A stretch of 64,000 bases of DNA, from positions 1,808,512 to 1,872,511 of the forward strand of contig NW_022985439.1 in the NCBI RefSeq assembly GCF_010093595.1. Reading direction: 5' to 3'. The notes under the pieces were generated by a model. The model searched no databases and was not told the origin of the DNA. It was given only the letters and a program-made list of their open reading frames with translations. The translations under genes were made by a program, and so were the position numbers. The DNA comes from Mytilinidion resinicola. Taxonomy: Eukaryota; Ascomycota; Dothideomycetes; Mytilinidiales; Mytilinidiaceae. Below, piece by piece: positions 33,860-45,507 of the stretch; the stretch's first letter is position 1; each line of letters begins with the position of its first letter.

Positions 33860-34665
33860 ATGAGCGGCACGGGCGAGAACAGGTACGTTCCCATCTCCGA
33901 GTATTCAACCGTGGAACCCTTTCAAGCTTTGTCCCCTTTCGCCACCGTGCTTCCTGCAATCTCGAGCTCCCTCTAACAAACCACGAATAGGCACTGGCGC
34001 CGCTCCTCCCAACAACCCCAACCCCAGCAGCAACAGCAGCGAGGCGACGCCCGCTCTGGCGCGAATACCCCCCGCGACGGGCGCGCCCAGCCGCTGACCG
34101 CGGTGCCCGGGAACGTGTGGGGCGTGGAGGGGAAGGGGAAGCCTGCAGTTGCGCTGAGAGGAGGGGAGAGGACACCCGATGGAGCGTCTACGCCTGTGAG
34201 GGCGCCCACGGCGCCTACGGCGCCGGCGGCGCAGGACAATCATATACCGGTTAAGGAGTTCAATGCTGGGGAGGTCAAGGAGTTCTTGAAGAAGAGTGAG
34301 TGGTTCTGTGGCGCTCTGGGAACCGGAGGGGAAATGGATGAGTGCTAATGATTGGGCAGGGTACCAGGAGGCGGTTGCAGGTATGAGCTCTGTCTGTGTT
34401 GGAGTGAGTGGTTGAGGGGAGTGCTAATAGGAGCAGATCAACCGTTGGCACATTATAAGGTTGCGGGCGATTCAGTTGCGAAGAGGAGTAGTGGTGCTTG
34501 GGGCTCGCGAGGTATTCTCTTCTCCCTTCCGCACATATATTCGCATACAGACAACATATTGACGAGCTCAATGCAGGCAACATGAGTCACCAGATGCCAA
34601 ACGGCCAGGACTTCTTCACCCAGCTGAAGAAGCAACTTCAGGCCCTCGATGCTTCCAAGGGCTAG
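33860..34665 (+). CDS. Conserved fungal small protein, five exons
   Basis: Exons 33860-33882, 33991-34295, 34360-34380, 34437-34511 and 34577-34665 join in phase to 170 residues. The N-terminus is Arg/Gln/Pro-rich (HWRRSSQQPQPQQQQQRG). The C-terminal half is better conserved-looking: IPVKEFNAGEVKEFLKK, HYKVAGDSVAKRSSGAWGSR and QDFFTQLKKQLQALDASKG. The third exon is only 21 bases. No named domain is recognised and there is no signal peptide. All four introns are GT..AG with good branch sites (TGCTAAT). Confidence 0.75.
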
Positions 34666-35600
34666 CAGCACCCGCCACACGCCCGGTGGCTCGTTCACGC
34701 GCAAAATTTCGTATTCAGCGGCATAGGCATATTCCTGGGGCATTGCCGGAGTTCGTGTGTTTACATGTCTTTGGTTTGGCTTGATATGGGTTGGTTGGGT
34801 TTCGGCTTCTTTGCGAAATTCTGAGATTCACGGCGGCGGCTTTGGCCGTTTTGAGGCATATGCGAGGCTTCTGGGGACTATGTCTTCTAGAAGTATCACA
34901 ACGAGGGGATGTGTTGGTGGATTGAGAGGCGAAGGCATTAGAAGTGGTGTCTTGTATTGATACAGGCCCTTCCCGGTCTCTATTGTGTGGGAGGATACCC
35001 CTAAACCCGTGAAAATTGTGTTGGAGGTGTGAGATTCAGCGATGGGAAAAGGAAGCGGGTGCTTCATAGCTTTGACTGAGGAAGGATCATTTCGGGGGTC
35101 TACAATTCTTGTGGATTACCGTATTGGAACCAAAAAGCACGCCTAGTGTGGGCGATCAGAATTGTCCACCTCCTATATGCAACCAGAATGAGCATTATCC
35201 TTGAACATGGGGGTTGTTATGAGCTAGGATGAGTGGTGATATAGCTTCGGTCGTGTCGTGGCTCGAGGATGCGCTGTTCCTCCTCAACAACACTTCCGCC
35301 AGTCGCAATCGACAATCTGACCAGATCTCTTCCACCACACGCCCATCTCTCTCGCATATTTGAAGCCTCATACGTAACCTTCAAGACTCCAGGCGGACGA
35401 AATTCCGAGTCTCATTCTCCAGAAAAGCCACTGGGCAAGCTCTCCGCCCGCGGAAGCCAAGCCGAAGCCACAACCTCCTCCGTATCCGCATTCGGCACCG
35501 CCTCTAGAATATATCTACGCGTCGCGGCGCCCTTATAACCACGACTACGCCCAATCAATCCGTACACTGATTTTCTACTGCTCTCTCTCCATTCACAATC
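34666..35600. other. intergenic, no gene seen
   Basis: 3' flank of the five-exon gene and promoter of the next. Frames here have no protein-like pattern. Confidence 0.5.
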
Positions 35601-36840
35601 ATGTCCTCACCACCACGAACCCCCGCCAGCCGCCCAACCTCACATCGTCGTCAACCTTCTAGCATCGACATTAATCGCCGCTCCTCAGGTGCAGCATACA
35701 GCCCCGTAACACCCCGTTCATCACACGGCTTCCAAGACTACGGCGACGTGGGCGGAGATGGAGGCGGCGAAGGCCTCGGGAGTCTCGCAGACGAACTGGC
35801 CGACGCATGGGACGACGGCGAGGAAGGCGACGGCTACGAAGAGGAGGACCAACCACTCGCCCAGAGCGTCAATGGCGACGAACCTCACTTGAACGGAGTT
35901 AACGGCGTGCCCCGCGACTCCGGCGTCGTGCTCGCGTCGTCGCCGGAGGTTGAGAAGACGCTGAGTCCGGCCCGCGCGTTGCGGAATAGCAGACATCGCC
36001 GGAAGGAGTCGATGTATGATGGGAGCGATTACGGGGATGACTCGGATCTGGAGACCAGCGAGGGGATATCGGCGGGGCTGGAGGCGCGTATGGCGGCGGT
36101 GGAGAGTCTGGCGAGGCGGGGCATGGAGATGAATGGGAGTGCGGCGGATGGGGTTGTGGGACGGGTGACGGAGCAGCTGAGGGATTTGGGGAGTCAGGCG
36201 GGGGTGGAGAGTGGTGCTACGCGGTATGTGTGCTCTCCTTGGTCCATCAAGCCCTCAAAATAGTTCGAGTCTCAAGCAATCTCAAAAACAGAAGGTATAT
36301 ACCGAATGCTAACGCTATCATAGCCTCACAACCGCCCACTCAGCTCTAGGATCCCACCTCACCCACCAAACCCGCACCCTGACCTCCCTCACCTCCTCAC
36401 TCCTCTCCCCGCTCGCCATCACCACCGGCATGCTCGACCCAGACACCATCGACGCCCTCCTCCCCCTCATAACCACAACCCTAGAACTCCTCCCCCAACC
36501 CCCCTCCGAACCCCTCTACGCCCTCGCCCAACTGACAAACCAAACTCGCGACCTCCTCCACACACTCTCCTACCTCTCCGACTCGCTGCACATGAGCCGC
36601 CAGGCCACGGGCGTGGCCACACGCCGCCTAAAGAGCGTCCAAGCCGCCGTCGGTGAATGGCGTAAAGAAGATGAAGCACGCGAAGAAGGCGTGCGGTTCA
36701 TCGAGCGTGGTGAGTGGGAGAAGCGGCTCAGCGAGCGGGAAGCAGAGAAAGTGTGCGCCGGCGTTGTTGGCGGGTTCGAGGAGGTCTGTGGGATGTGGCG
36801 GGCGCGGTTGTGCGAGGGGTTGGGAGTAGCGAGTGCGTGA
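35601..36840 (+). CDS. Conserved fungal coiled-coil protein of unknown function
   Basis: Two exons, 35601-36223 and 36324-36840, with a GTATGT donor and a GCTAAC branch site, give 379 residues. The N-terminal third is Ser/Arg/Pro-rich and disordered (RTPASRPTSHRRQPS), followed by an acidic Gly/Asp/Glu stretch. The conserved part starts at GLEARMAAVESLARRGMEM and continues through the junction (TEQLRDLGSQ...RLTTAHSAL) as predicted amphipathic helices, then LSYLSDSLHMSRQATGVATR and RFIERGEWEKRL. The helical pattern suggests a complex subunit, but I cannot name the complex. Confidence 0.75.
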
Positions 36841-37661
36841 GCATGTCTCCAAGATTTGACTCCGTATCTTTGCTTCCAATAAGCAGGCAGGGTAGGATTC
36901 GAGGATTTGTTCTGTTTTTACGTTCGCGGACGGCGATGGGTTCTGCGCTGTTTCGCCCGTTTATGGTCATGATCTACATACCCTACGCATTTTTTCTTTT
37001 GTTTGGGTTGGGATGGGGTGGGGTTGGGGATAGGTTGGTAGAGGCGTACTTCGGAGGACTTGGGGCATCAATAGGGATTGGTTTCGACCAGCCGGAATAC
37101 ATTTGCATCAGCGCTGTCGTTTCCCTCTTTTGTATCGCAGTAGATATTAGACGCATTATCTCTCGATCGCAGTACGGTTAGTGGCTTTCAGAATTAGATC
37201 GTTATTCACTATTTTATCTTCCGTCATTCTTTAAGAAAACCTGTGGAAGTCGAGTAAACCATTGTAGACGGCTAGGGAGCAAGAGACGTTCTCCAGGATC
37301 GAAATTTTCCGCCCTAGCGTGCATGGGAAGCAGTGTGATGATCGGAATCCGTATACTATTGGCACGTGGAATTGGTCCAAACGCCCCAGACTTCCTTCCC
37401 TAGACGAGACAGGTGAAAGGGCGGAGGTGAGATGAGGAAAATGGAGGTGGGCGTGTTCCAAATGCCTCAGAGGGCTTTCAAGACGTGAGACAGGAAAAAA
37501 AAAGGGCAGAGGTGAGATGAAGTGAGGTGAGGCGAGGCAGAGATCCCCGCCTCGCTGGTTAGATATCACGCGTGATGCTTATTTACTGTGAGCTTCCCCT
37601 CTACATCCATATAGCTGAGTCAATTTTGCGCTCAATTCAACTAACCACAGTGCCGCCCCGA
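36841..37661. other. intergenic, no gene seen
   Basis: A frame at 36714-37181 (+) contains a hydrophobic run but overlaps the preceding gene and has no start context; left out. Nothing else is seen. Confidence 0.45.
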
Positions 37662-37873
37662 TGGCGAAGTGCGGTCCGCGTCTGGTGACGTTGCGAGGCA
37701 TATCATCCTCAGCGGCCTGTGTCCTCAATTCGAGGACACTTGGGGTTTGGGGTTCGATTCCCGCAGCTGGATTGCCGACATAAATTTGTCGAAGAGTGGC
37801 GGCGAACCATAATCCCTTGATGGGGTTCGTCAGAGTGCTCAGGAGGGGGGCGCTCGGTAAGGTAAGTTTTTTT
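37662..37873 (+). ncRNA. possible RNA polymerase III transcript or tRNA-derived element
   Basis: TGGCGAAGTGCGG at 37662 resembles an A box and GGTTCGATTCC at 37751 matches the B box. Between them, 37719-37739 is a perfect 8-bp hairpin (GTGTCCTC/GAGGACAC, 5-base loop). A run of seven T at 37867-37873 could terminate polymerase III. No proper acceptor or T stem forms, so this is not a working tRNA as read; a tRNA-derived SINE or tRNA remnant fits better. Confidence 0.25.
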
Positions 37874-38085
37874 AATCTTTTTGCTCATGAGGTGTTCTGT
37901 TTTGGCGTGGGGGAGGGTTAGGATAAAATGGGGTCGTGATAGGATGTTCACATTCACTCTGCTCGAACGCGCAATATTTCGTCCCCGCCATTTAATAGCT
38001 TAATACTCATCTCGATTTTTAGCTTCTCTCTCTCAAGAATTTACCCCCTAGCTTCTCATTTACCGCGACCTCGCTCCGGGAGCCC

Positions 38086-38808
38086 TCACTCCTCACTCAC
38101 CATCCCCGTAAGCCTAAACACACCCCAGCCACAATTCTCCTCCGCAAACTCCCTCAAGTCAATATCCACGAACCCCGTCTCTCTAAACCCCAACCCCAGA
38201 AAACCCCGCCTCATCTGCGGCTCCGAGCACACATACACAGGAACTCCCGCCTGCTTTCCCCTCTCAAGCAACAGCTTTATCAAGCTCGACCATATCCCTC
38301 GTCCCCTATGAGACGGCTTGACATAGCTATGCGTCAACTCTACAAAGCCTCATTAAAAAGAGCCCCTTCACAAGGTGCAGCGATAGCACTCACCCAAATA
38401 GTCCACCCCCCTTCCCTCTATCCCCGCCTCAAGCTCCCTCGCCGCACGCACAACACGCTCATGCACCTCCGGGACCATATACTCCGGCACCTCCCCCTTC
38501 TTCGTTGCTGCCTCCCCCTCCCCTTCCCCCACTTCCCCTTTCCCAGTCTTGCGCGTCATAACGAGGCGCCCCACAATCTCCCCAGTCGCGTCATCAACGA
38601 CCTTCAGCCGCTCGCTCTCCGCGGCCTGGTGTGCTGCCTCAACCACCTTGGCGCAGTGCGCCAGCTGCACCGCTTCATTCGGCCAGTCCTTGTACAGGAA
38701 GCGATTGATAGCCAGGGGGAGCTTGGAGGCCGCGAGCAGGGCGGAGATGGTGGGGAGGTCGGGGGTGGTGACGGGGTGGAGGGAATAGCCTGGCGGGAGG
38801 GTGGACAT
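38086..38808 (-). CDS. GNAT-family N-acetyltransferase
   Basis: Two exons, 38808-38394 and 38339-38086, with a GTGAGT donor, give 222 residues. The C-terminal exon contains the GNAT acetyl-CoA binding motif (SYVKPSHRGRGIWSSLIKLL, of the R/Q-x-x-G-x-G/A type), then VPVYVCSEPQMRRGFLGLGF and the closing strand. The N-terminal half (GYSLHPVTTPDLPTISALLA) is the usual GNAT start, with a Gly/Glu/Lys-rich loop inserted before the intron. Fungal members of this subfamily are numerous and their substrates are mostly unknown. Confidence 0.85.
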
Positions 38809-40202
38809 TTTGGTTGCTTGGAGGGTCTGGGAGATTGTTTGTGGTAGAGTTGAGAGCTTGTTGTGTTCTTTGCGTTGGAGGAGTAAGGAGGTTGATATGG
38901 TGCCCTTAAATGCGCCTAGGATACTAGGCAACGAAATTCTTTTATAGATTATGGAGTCTTGGCGGAGACGAGACGTAACGTATTGCGCGTTCTATTCAGG
39001 CTGCTGCCGATCGGGTGAGCAGATTGCGGTAGTGCTGATTTTGAGTGCATTTCGTTTGCTTGCGTGATAATTTTACCGATGGTGTTTGTCTGAACTCGAT
39101 GGATGGATCGTGGGTCATGTAAGGATAGAAAATAGAAACGGATCACGCCAACCTCGCCACCAGCGACCTCACCTCCGGCCTCATTAGACGCAATACAGTC
39201 TCTTGTTAGGGTAGAGTTGGTAGAAGGGAAGCAGTACATGAAGGTTAGGGCGAAGGGCCGAAAGCTGTAGCCTAGCCTTGGAAGAATGGAATGACAGTTC
39301 CGAGTGTTTCGGCAACATTATCGAAAGATGATGAAAACTAAGCCTTCTCCTAATTGCCTTCTTTATAGCTGACAGGTCATCATGCCCCGCTCATCAACAG
39401 CGTACCGAAGCTGGATTTACAAAATTGGGAAATGTCACGTGATATGCTCACATCATGATAGACATATGTACATGCATTAGGTATGGACAGTGCCTAAACA
39501 TAGGCCTGCACACGTTGAGGGCCATGGCAGGCACGTGTATGTAGCCTCACCTTCCTCTACGCCTCTCTCTCGTCTACACCTGGGCATCCTCATCATTTTC
39601 ATCGAAATACAGCATGTACGAGGTCTGCTCTTTCCTGTTATGTGGCAGCTAATGCTAAGGATAAACAATCCCTACTAATATAGCGTAAAGAATCTAGGCT
39701 TCTACAAACAGCATGAGGATGTTGAAACCTGGGCCTAGATCACGTGCTTAGTAGCTCATATCTCTCTCTTTGGCAATTGGTTCATCCATCCTGGCTATAA
39801 GTCTCAAGGAGCCATATACTTCGAATTTGAAATGTAAGCTATAGAAATGATGTATCGGTTTCAAATAGAAAAGATGTGACGAGAGAATATTGGAGGACAA
39901 TGGAGAGAATGGAGTGACGTTGAATTTTCTTTTCGAAGCCCAAATAGATACACTGCCAAGGCCTTCCTAGCCACAATTGCGGTGACACAGCACCACGCTT
40001 GCAAGGCCCTATGTCATTAGTATTGCAAATTTCAAAGAAGCTTTTTCCACGGGTTCAAATGTTGACTCAATGCCTGGCGCTAAACCGAGAGTTGTATTAA
40101 AAATTAGTATCCGAGGTAAGATGAAATGCTACAGGCTACAGTTGTGACCTCACTCCGCTAGCAATATCTTGAGCACGATAGGACCTCTACGATTTGCCAT
40201 GA
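38809..40202. other. intergenic, no gene seen
   Basis: About 1.4 kb with only short frames. No tRNA, known repeat or transposon feature was recognised. Confidence 0.5.
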
Positions 40203-41698
40203 TCATGTAGAATTGCCATAATCATACAGATACCCACAGTTGCCGTTGCTAACTTGGTAACCAGAGCTGTAGGAGTCCGAAGCTATGAAGAACGAACTGG
40301 TCGAGCTTTGGCTATCGCACGTGCGGGCGGGGTTATGCAGCAAGTAGCAGCCGCCATTTTGCCAGGCGGTGCCGGTACAGTCGACTTTGTTGATGCATAG
40401 TGTACAGCAGTCGTAAGAGCTCGTGGTTTGTGCGAAGTCGTAGATAGTTGCTGCATTCGGACCCATGTTGAAGACGTTGTAGATGTAACGGTTGCCAACT
40501 GGGCCAACAATGTTATCGGCGGAGCAAGCTGCGAGACTTGTAGCTGCAGCTGCAGCTACTACGGTAGTAGTAGTCGTAGCTGTCTCGGTGAAAGACAGAG
40601 TCTAGGGAAGTTAGTGGGAGAGATTGCCCGGGTGGGGAGGTGTAAGATGGGAACTTACGGTGGTTGCGGTCAAGGTTTCGGTAGTTGAGAAGCTGTAAGA
40701 TGTTAGCGTTCAGTTGACGGAGATTAGCGGTCAGAATCGGATGTACCTTGCCGTTGTCGTAACATTGCCAGGGACGATAGTGGAGGTAGACGTCGTCTAT
40801 GGGAGAAGTGAGCGACTGTCTGAGATGACAATGAAGGAGACTTGCCGTCGTTTGCACAGTCGTGCTGGATGGAACTGGAGTGACAATCGTAATGGTTGGA
40901 CTGAGTGTTACGGTAACCATCTTGGTTGATTGAACCATTATCTCAGCGGAACCTGGAAAATTATCAGCACACAAGAACATCCCGGGGTCGCAATTCGTTC
41001 TGTGGGCACAGTTTTCCGAATAACATACATTCAACAGACTGGGGGTAATCCTTCTTCGGGACACCATGCTCGGTAGAATTCGCCCCGCGGGCCTCGAGTT
41101 GATTCCAGTTGTTCCTTTTTTGCGCAGTGCCCGGGTACCCATTGAGCGTATCAGAAACAAATTGGAAGCCACTTTCCGTTGGTACGACAGATGTGAAGGT
41201 GGATGTCGTTGTCACAGTGTCAGTCTCAGTAAACGTGGTCGTAGTACTATGAGGCATTAGTTGAGGTCTAGAAAAAAGGCTGGTAGACACTGGGCTTACC
41301 TGGTGGTTTCGGTGATGGTGTCATATTCACTCGAAGTCGTCGAGAAAGCTGTAAAAAATTAGCTTATCCGAGACGTATCGGCCCCAGGAAGCTCACATAC
41401 TATCAGTAATAGTCGATGCCGTGACTGTAGCGGTTGCTTGTATGGTCTCGGTTGAGGTGATCGTAGAGGCATTTCCAGTATGTGTCAACGTCGTTTGCGT
41501 ATATGAAGGAATGATGACCGGAGGCGCTTCGACAGTCCAGAGCTTCGTACAGGTGGGGACCGGGCAAGCGGAGTGTCTGCCCATTTTCGTGGTGCAATGG
41601 AGATTTGTGGTGGTGCTTGCCGGGTAAGTACCGTTCGTTGCGGCGGATGCAAGGGTTGAGAGAAGGAGAGGAACTCCGACAGCTGCGCGGAAAAACAT
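40203..41698 (-). CDS. Secreted Thr-rich protein with C-terminal PAN/apple-like domain
   Basis: Seven exons are inferred (41698-41401, 41348-41300, 41246-41029, 40952-40846, 40796-40747, 40692-40659, 40601-40203), all joining in phase, for 384 residues. Residues 1-20 are a signal peptide (AAVGVPLLLSTLASA). The middle is Thr/Ser/Val-rich, typical of O-glycosylated wall proteins, with a stretch of TTTTFTETDTVTTTSTFTS. The end has an apple-like pattern with paired cysteines (TTSSYDCCTLCINKVDCTG, NGGCYLLHN, TCDSQ, NCGYL). Such domains bind proteins or glycans at the cell surface. The fourth intron uses a GC donor (GCAAGT at 40845). Short exons make the model uncertain in the middle, but phases agree throughout. 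Confidence 0.75.
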
Positions 41699-43148
41699 GG
41701 CTAGAGATTATGCTGAAAACTTTTCTTCAAAGAATGTGGGTGCAGAGACTGCGATGTAAATTGAACAAAGACCAAACGAGTGTGAGAGCGAGAAAGAGCT
41801 GGAGAGGTGAAGAAGCGGACGGAGGTTATAATATAGATCCGACTCAAGTAGTGCTTTGTGGCTTAACCAAACGCAGCTGCGTTTCTGGGCTATCGCCGCA
41901 ACTGTCATGGCTGAATGAGGTCTGGCTCGAGGGGGGGCTGCTTCAGAACGTGGGGTTGACTGGGGATCATCGTGGTTGGCAAGAAAAAGACCACTTGTGT
42001 ACCTAACAACATGGCCAGAAGCTCTAGTGGGGTTTGCTTTCCCAAATGCGTTCGACGCTAGGCCATACCGACGCGTGGCGCTTCCAAGGGGGCATTATTA
42101 GGCTAGACAGACAAAAGAGTAATAATGTAAATGACAACGCGAAAGAATAGGGTCTAGGCCACGAGACATTCGGGCTGCACGCACTGTACGAGGACGTCTA
42201 ATGCGCTGAATACCTCTGAGAAATCGAATGTGCTCGCTCGTGCAGTCCCGTTTGATGCTTCCGCATAAGCTTCCTATGGACTGTACAAATGGTGCCGATC
42301 CAGAGTGGGCTGTGTAGAGACGCATTCACGGTGTAGGGTGCCAGCGCGGAGTCGCCGGTAGGTCTAGACTATGGGTTTACTAGAATGTGCCGTCGATGTT
42401 GCGGAGATGAGGTTGAGGCGGAAAAAAAGGAGACTCGGTCCGACTCGTCCTCGCATAATCGCTAGCTCACTGCCACCTGATAGAAGAGAGGCACGAGGGG
42501 CATATTTCGAGTCATCATGGAAACCGACAGTTACAATAGCCACTATGAACTACTGTAGGCAGGTCTTCTTCTTGTTTGTATAAAGTTGTTAACGGTAGCT
42601 GCATTTCTGGTATTCACAGTCTTTTGGTCACGTGATAATATCACTGCGCTTTTGTCAACCATTATTCCTTGCCTAGCGGTCTCCGCACCGTAAATAAGCT
42701 GAGATGCGCTTTTACAACCATTTTTGCTTCCGTATGTCAATACCTCATGAACATTGTTCTACGGAAGTCACGTGGTGGAATCAGGGTGGGGAAGTATTCT
42801 ATGGATAGGTGAGTTAATTGAGCTATTCCTGTAGTACATAAATTAGCTAGCCTAAGTAGTAAGGCACGGTTTCATATGTAGCTATCCTTGATTCTACTTA
42901 AAAAGTGTCTGTGAAACGCAAAATGCCCTAAGGCTTTCAATGGGCTAAGATCGAAAAGAGACGGAAGTGACTGATGTGGTTACTTTGAATCGACCGAAGG
43001 ACTTAGAAGCTACGTGGCAAAATGCACAGCGGACTGGTTAGAGAGACCGTTTCTTTGAATTGGTCGAATTTAAGAACAGAGATTATAAATGCAATAAGAG
43101 CGACAATAAGAGCGACTTCCTGGGTTGGTTTACGTTTACGCAGCACAC
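41699..43148. other. intergenic, no gene seen
   Basis: About 1.45 kb upstream of the apple-domain gene. Only short frames without protein-like pattern. Confidence 0.5.
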
Positions 43149-44428
43149 TTACTCATCAGACAACCTGTCAGTCTTCCGAACTTGCCGGCGGCGCTCTAGT
43201 GTAAGCTGTCGCCGGCATAAAGGGCAGAGATTAAAGTTAGGACCGGCTTGATTGATCAAACTCTCAAGACAGTTCCACCCAAAGATGGCCCCACAGACAC
43301 GCGCACGTACTGCTATATGCTTTTCGTGATCATACTCATCATTCTGGCAGATAGCGCAAACAGTCCCATTGACATCCTCCGTGACGCGATCGGAGATTTC
43401 AGCAGCGCTCACACGTGGGCCAGCGAGCTCCAGAGGTACGTCTTGCATGTCTAATAAGTTGAACTCTTCAAACTCATCGCCTGCGAGGCTTTCGGAGCCT
43501 CCAGAGTCGTTCTGATCGAGGTTTGGATGTTGGTTCTCCGGATGAAATGGGTCTTCATGATGGCGTTCTCCGTGCCGGGCTTCGTACCGCCAGAACCAAA
43601 GCGTCAGATCGTTTTGAACGTTGAGATCTTCTTCTGTGTTTCTGCCGTCGATGTTAGCGTCGGTCAATTGATCTTGGACCGACCTTGTTGATTGCCGGAT
43701 GAGTTGCAATGCGTCGTCCTCCTCATCCTGAGTTGCAAAGTTGAATATCTGATAGTGATTCTGTACCCTTCTTGAACAATCCCGCGCATGTCGAAAACCA
43801 TGGCGCTCTTCAAACTCCCAATACCAACGATCAAGACTGTTGCGGAGATTCTCAAGTTCGCGGTCGAGGTCTACTCGTTCAGCGGGGTATGCCGGAATCG
43901 AGCTCCGAACTGGTCAATGAACTCGATGCCATCCGCAAGTTCCAGTCGCTCATATTCCTCGAGTAACATTCGGACCTGCCTATTAGCCTATAACTGATGC
44001 GTGACGGCTTTGCTTAACTCACCAAGCTCCTCGTCTTCATAGTGAAGCTGGACGAAATGCCCGTTTTCATCGGTTTTGTTGGCCTCCCGTATGGTCGGCG
44101 CTCGTCGCGTCAGACAGTCCACGGCCCAGAAACACTCAAATTGCCGAGTAGGACGAATGAGCCTTGCAGCTGGGGAGTTATCCGTGGAGTAAAGGTCGAG
44201 TGCCAGCTCGTCAGCGTATGGTCCAGCGATTAGAGGATTGGTGTCAACAAGTGGATCCTCTTCTGCTGGTCGATGGTGGTCCGGATAGTCCTCATTAGCA
44301 CAACGTTGACGCTGCGCGCCCAGAAAGCCTAGCCTATTTATTTCTTGACGAAGACGGGCGATTAAAACTTCTGTCCGTTGCAGATCTTCCTCGGTAAGAG
44401 GTGGATAATCAGGGTGTGTTCGACTCAT
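43149..44428 (-). CDS. RING-finger-like protein lacking the His ligand
   Basis: Exons 44428-44023 and 43870-43149 join in phase (GTGAGT donor, TAG acceptor) to 375 residues. The C-terminus has a RING pattern: CAICQNDEYDHEKH, then VCGAIFGWNC, then NFNLCPLCRRQL. In the usual C-G-H-x-F-G-x-x-C core the zinc-binding His is Ala here, so zinc site formation may be impaired. The first exon starts at the ATG at 44428 and carries a helical segment (LQRTEVLIARLRQEINRLG). Exon 2 contains LENLRNSLDRWYWEFEERHG, likely coiled coil. The intron holds another protein-like frame (see findings), so exon boundaries are uncertain. Confidence 0.65.
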
Positions 44429-45507
44429 GTTTGAGATGGTTTTGTAGGATTAAAATGTTGAGAAAAGGAATGGATTTCTGGAAGCAATAGGTATATAGAT
44501 TGAGCTGTGGGTTGTTCAACTCTAGACAAAGGGGTTTGTTCGACCTCGGACAACGACATTGTTCAAAGTTCAGCTTCGCTATGAATCTCATTATGGAGAA
44601 ACGGGTTCCTAGTTCCTGGGTAAATGAGCATTGCTATTCCTTATTAGTATTGACATGATGCGGGCATATGTAGGTTCACACTGTAGAGACTCGCAGCTAG
44701 ACTTGAGTGACCAAAATGCAGTCCATAATTTTGTGGAGTAAATGTACCGAAGGGGGTGAATGAATGCGGTTTGTTTCAAAATTCAGAGTAAGACGTGACG
44801 GAGTACGTATTCTTAGCCAGCTAGCCTACGGAGTATGGTACGGTTAGCTCGGCTACCTTGATATAGAACACGGTTCCTATACTTAGCCCTCACAGTTCTA
44901 CGGTACGGTTTCGTAAGCCTTCACACACACAGAGTATATATACGGCGTACGTAGCCTACATAGATGCTCATCCAATACATCACTTACCTCGTTCAATGCA
45001 TTGTTTCACCTCCATCCTCAAGACGCATAGACTTAAATATGTTATTATAGAAAGAGCTTATGTGGTAGAGCTTAGGAAACAAGGGGAGTCGGTCAGGGAG
45101 TAAGAAATGCTGTCTGGTAGTAACAAATTGAACAACCACTCTAGTAACAAACACCTTTTCATTTCGCTCTCACCGAGAGTCAAGCAGGTGATGCAGCTTC
45201 ACCTGGTCCAAGGGTGGGGCGGAGGGATGGTAATCCACAAGCTACGAGAGGTTGAAAAGTACAGGTTGCAATCCCGGGAATAAGAGACGATGGTGTTGGT
45301 GAACGTCCAAGTGTCGTCAACGCCGATGACGGACGCCTTGCCGACTACCCGATTGCGCTATCCCACTCTTGGAGAGTTTCCGCCGTGGAACTTGCCCACA
45401 TAAAGCTTAGACATTCCCGACGATAGCCCCTCTAAATTGAACCATACAAGTATCGGATGATAGTCCTTACTCCCGACTCTCAACGACTTCAATCTCAACC
45501 TTCCAAA
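44429..45507. other. intergenic, no gene seen
   Basis: About 1.1 kb, AT-rich in the first half. Upstream of the MFS gene; an in-frame ATG at 45457 is a possible earlier start for it. Confidence 0.5.

Noticed and set aside
34453..34743. Minus-strand frame over the five-exon gene
   Set aside because: Overlaps supported exons and has no recognisable pattern.
36714..37181. Plus-strand frame with hydrophobic run
   Set aside because: Overlaps the end of the preceding gene in another frame and has no independent start context.
37662..37770. Functional tRNA gene
   Set aside because: A and B boxes are present, but acceptor and T stems do not pair.
43980..44022. 43-base intron in the RING gene ending at GCTAATAG
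   Set aside because: Leaves a frame that soon stops (CGC TGA); the longer intron to 43871 joins in phase.
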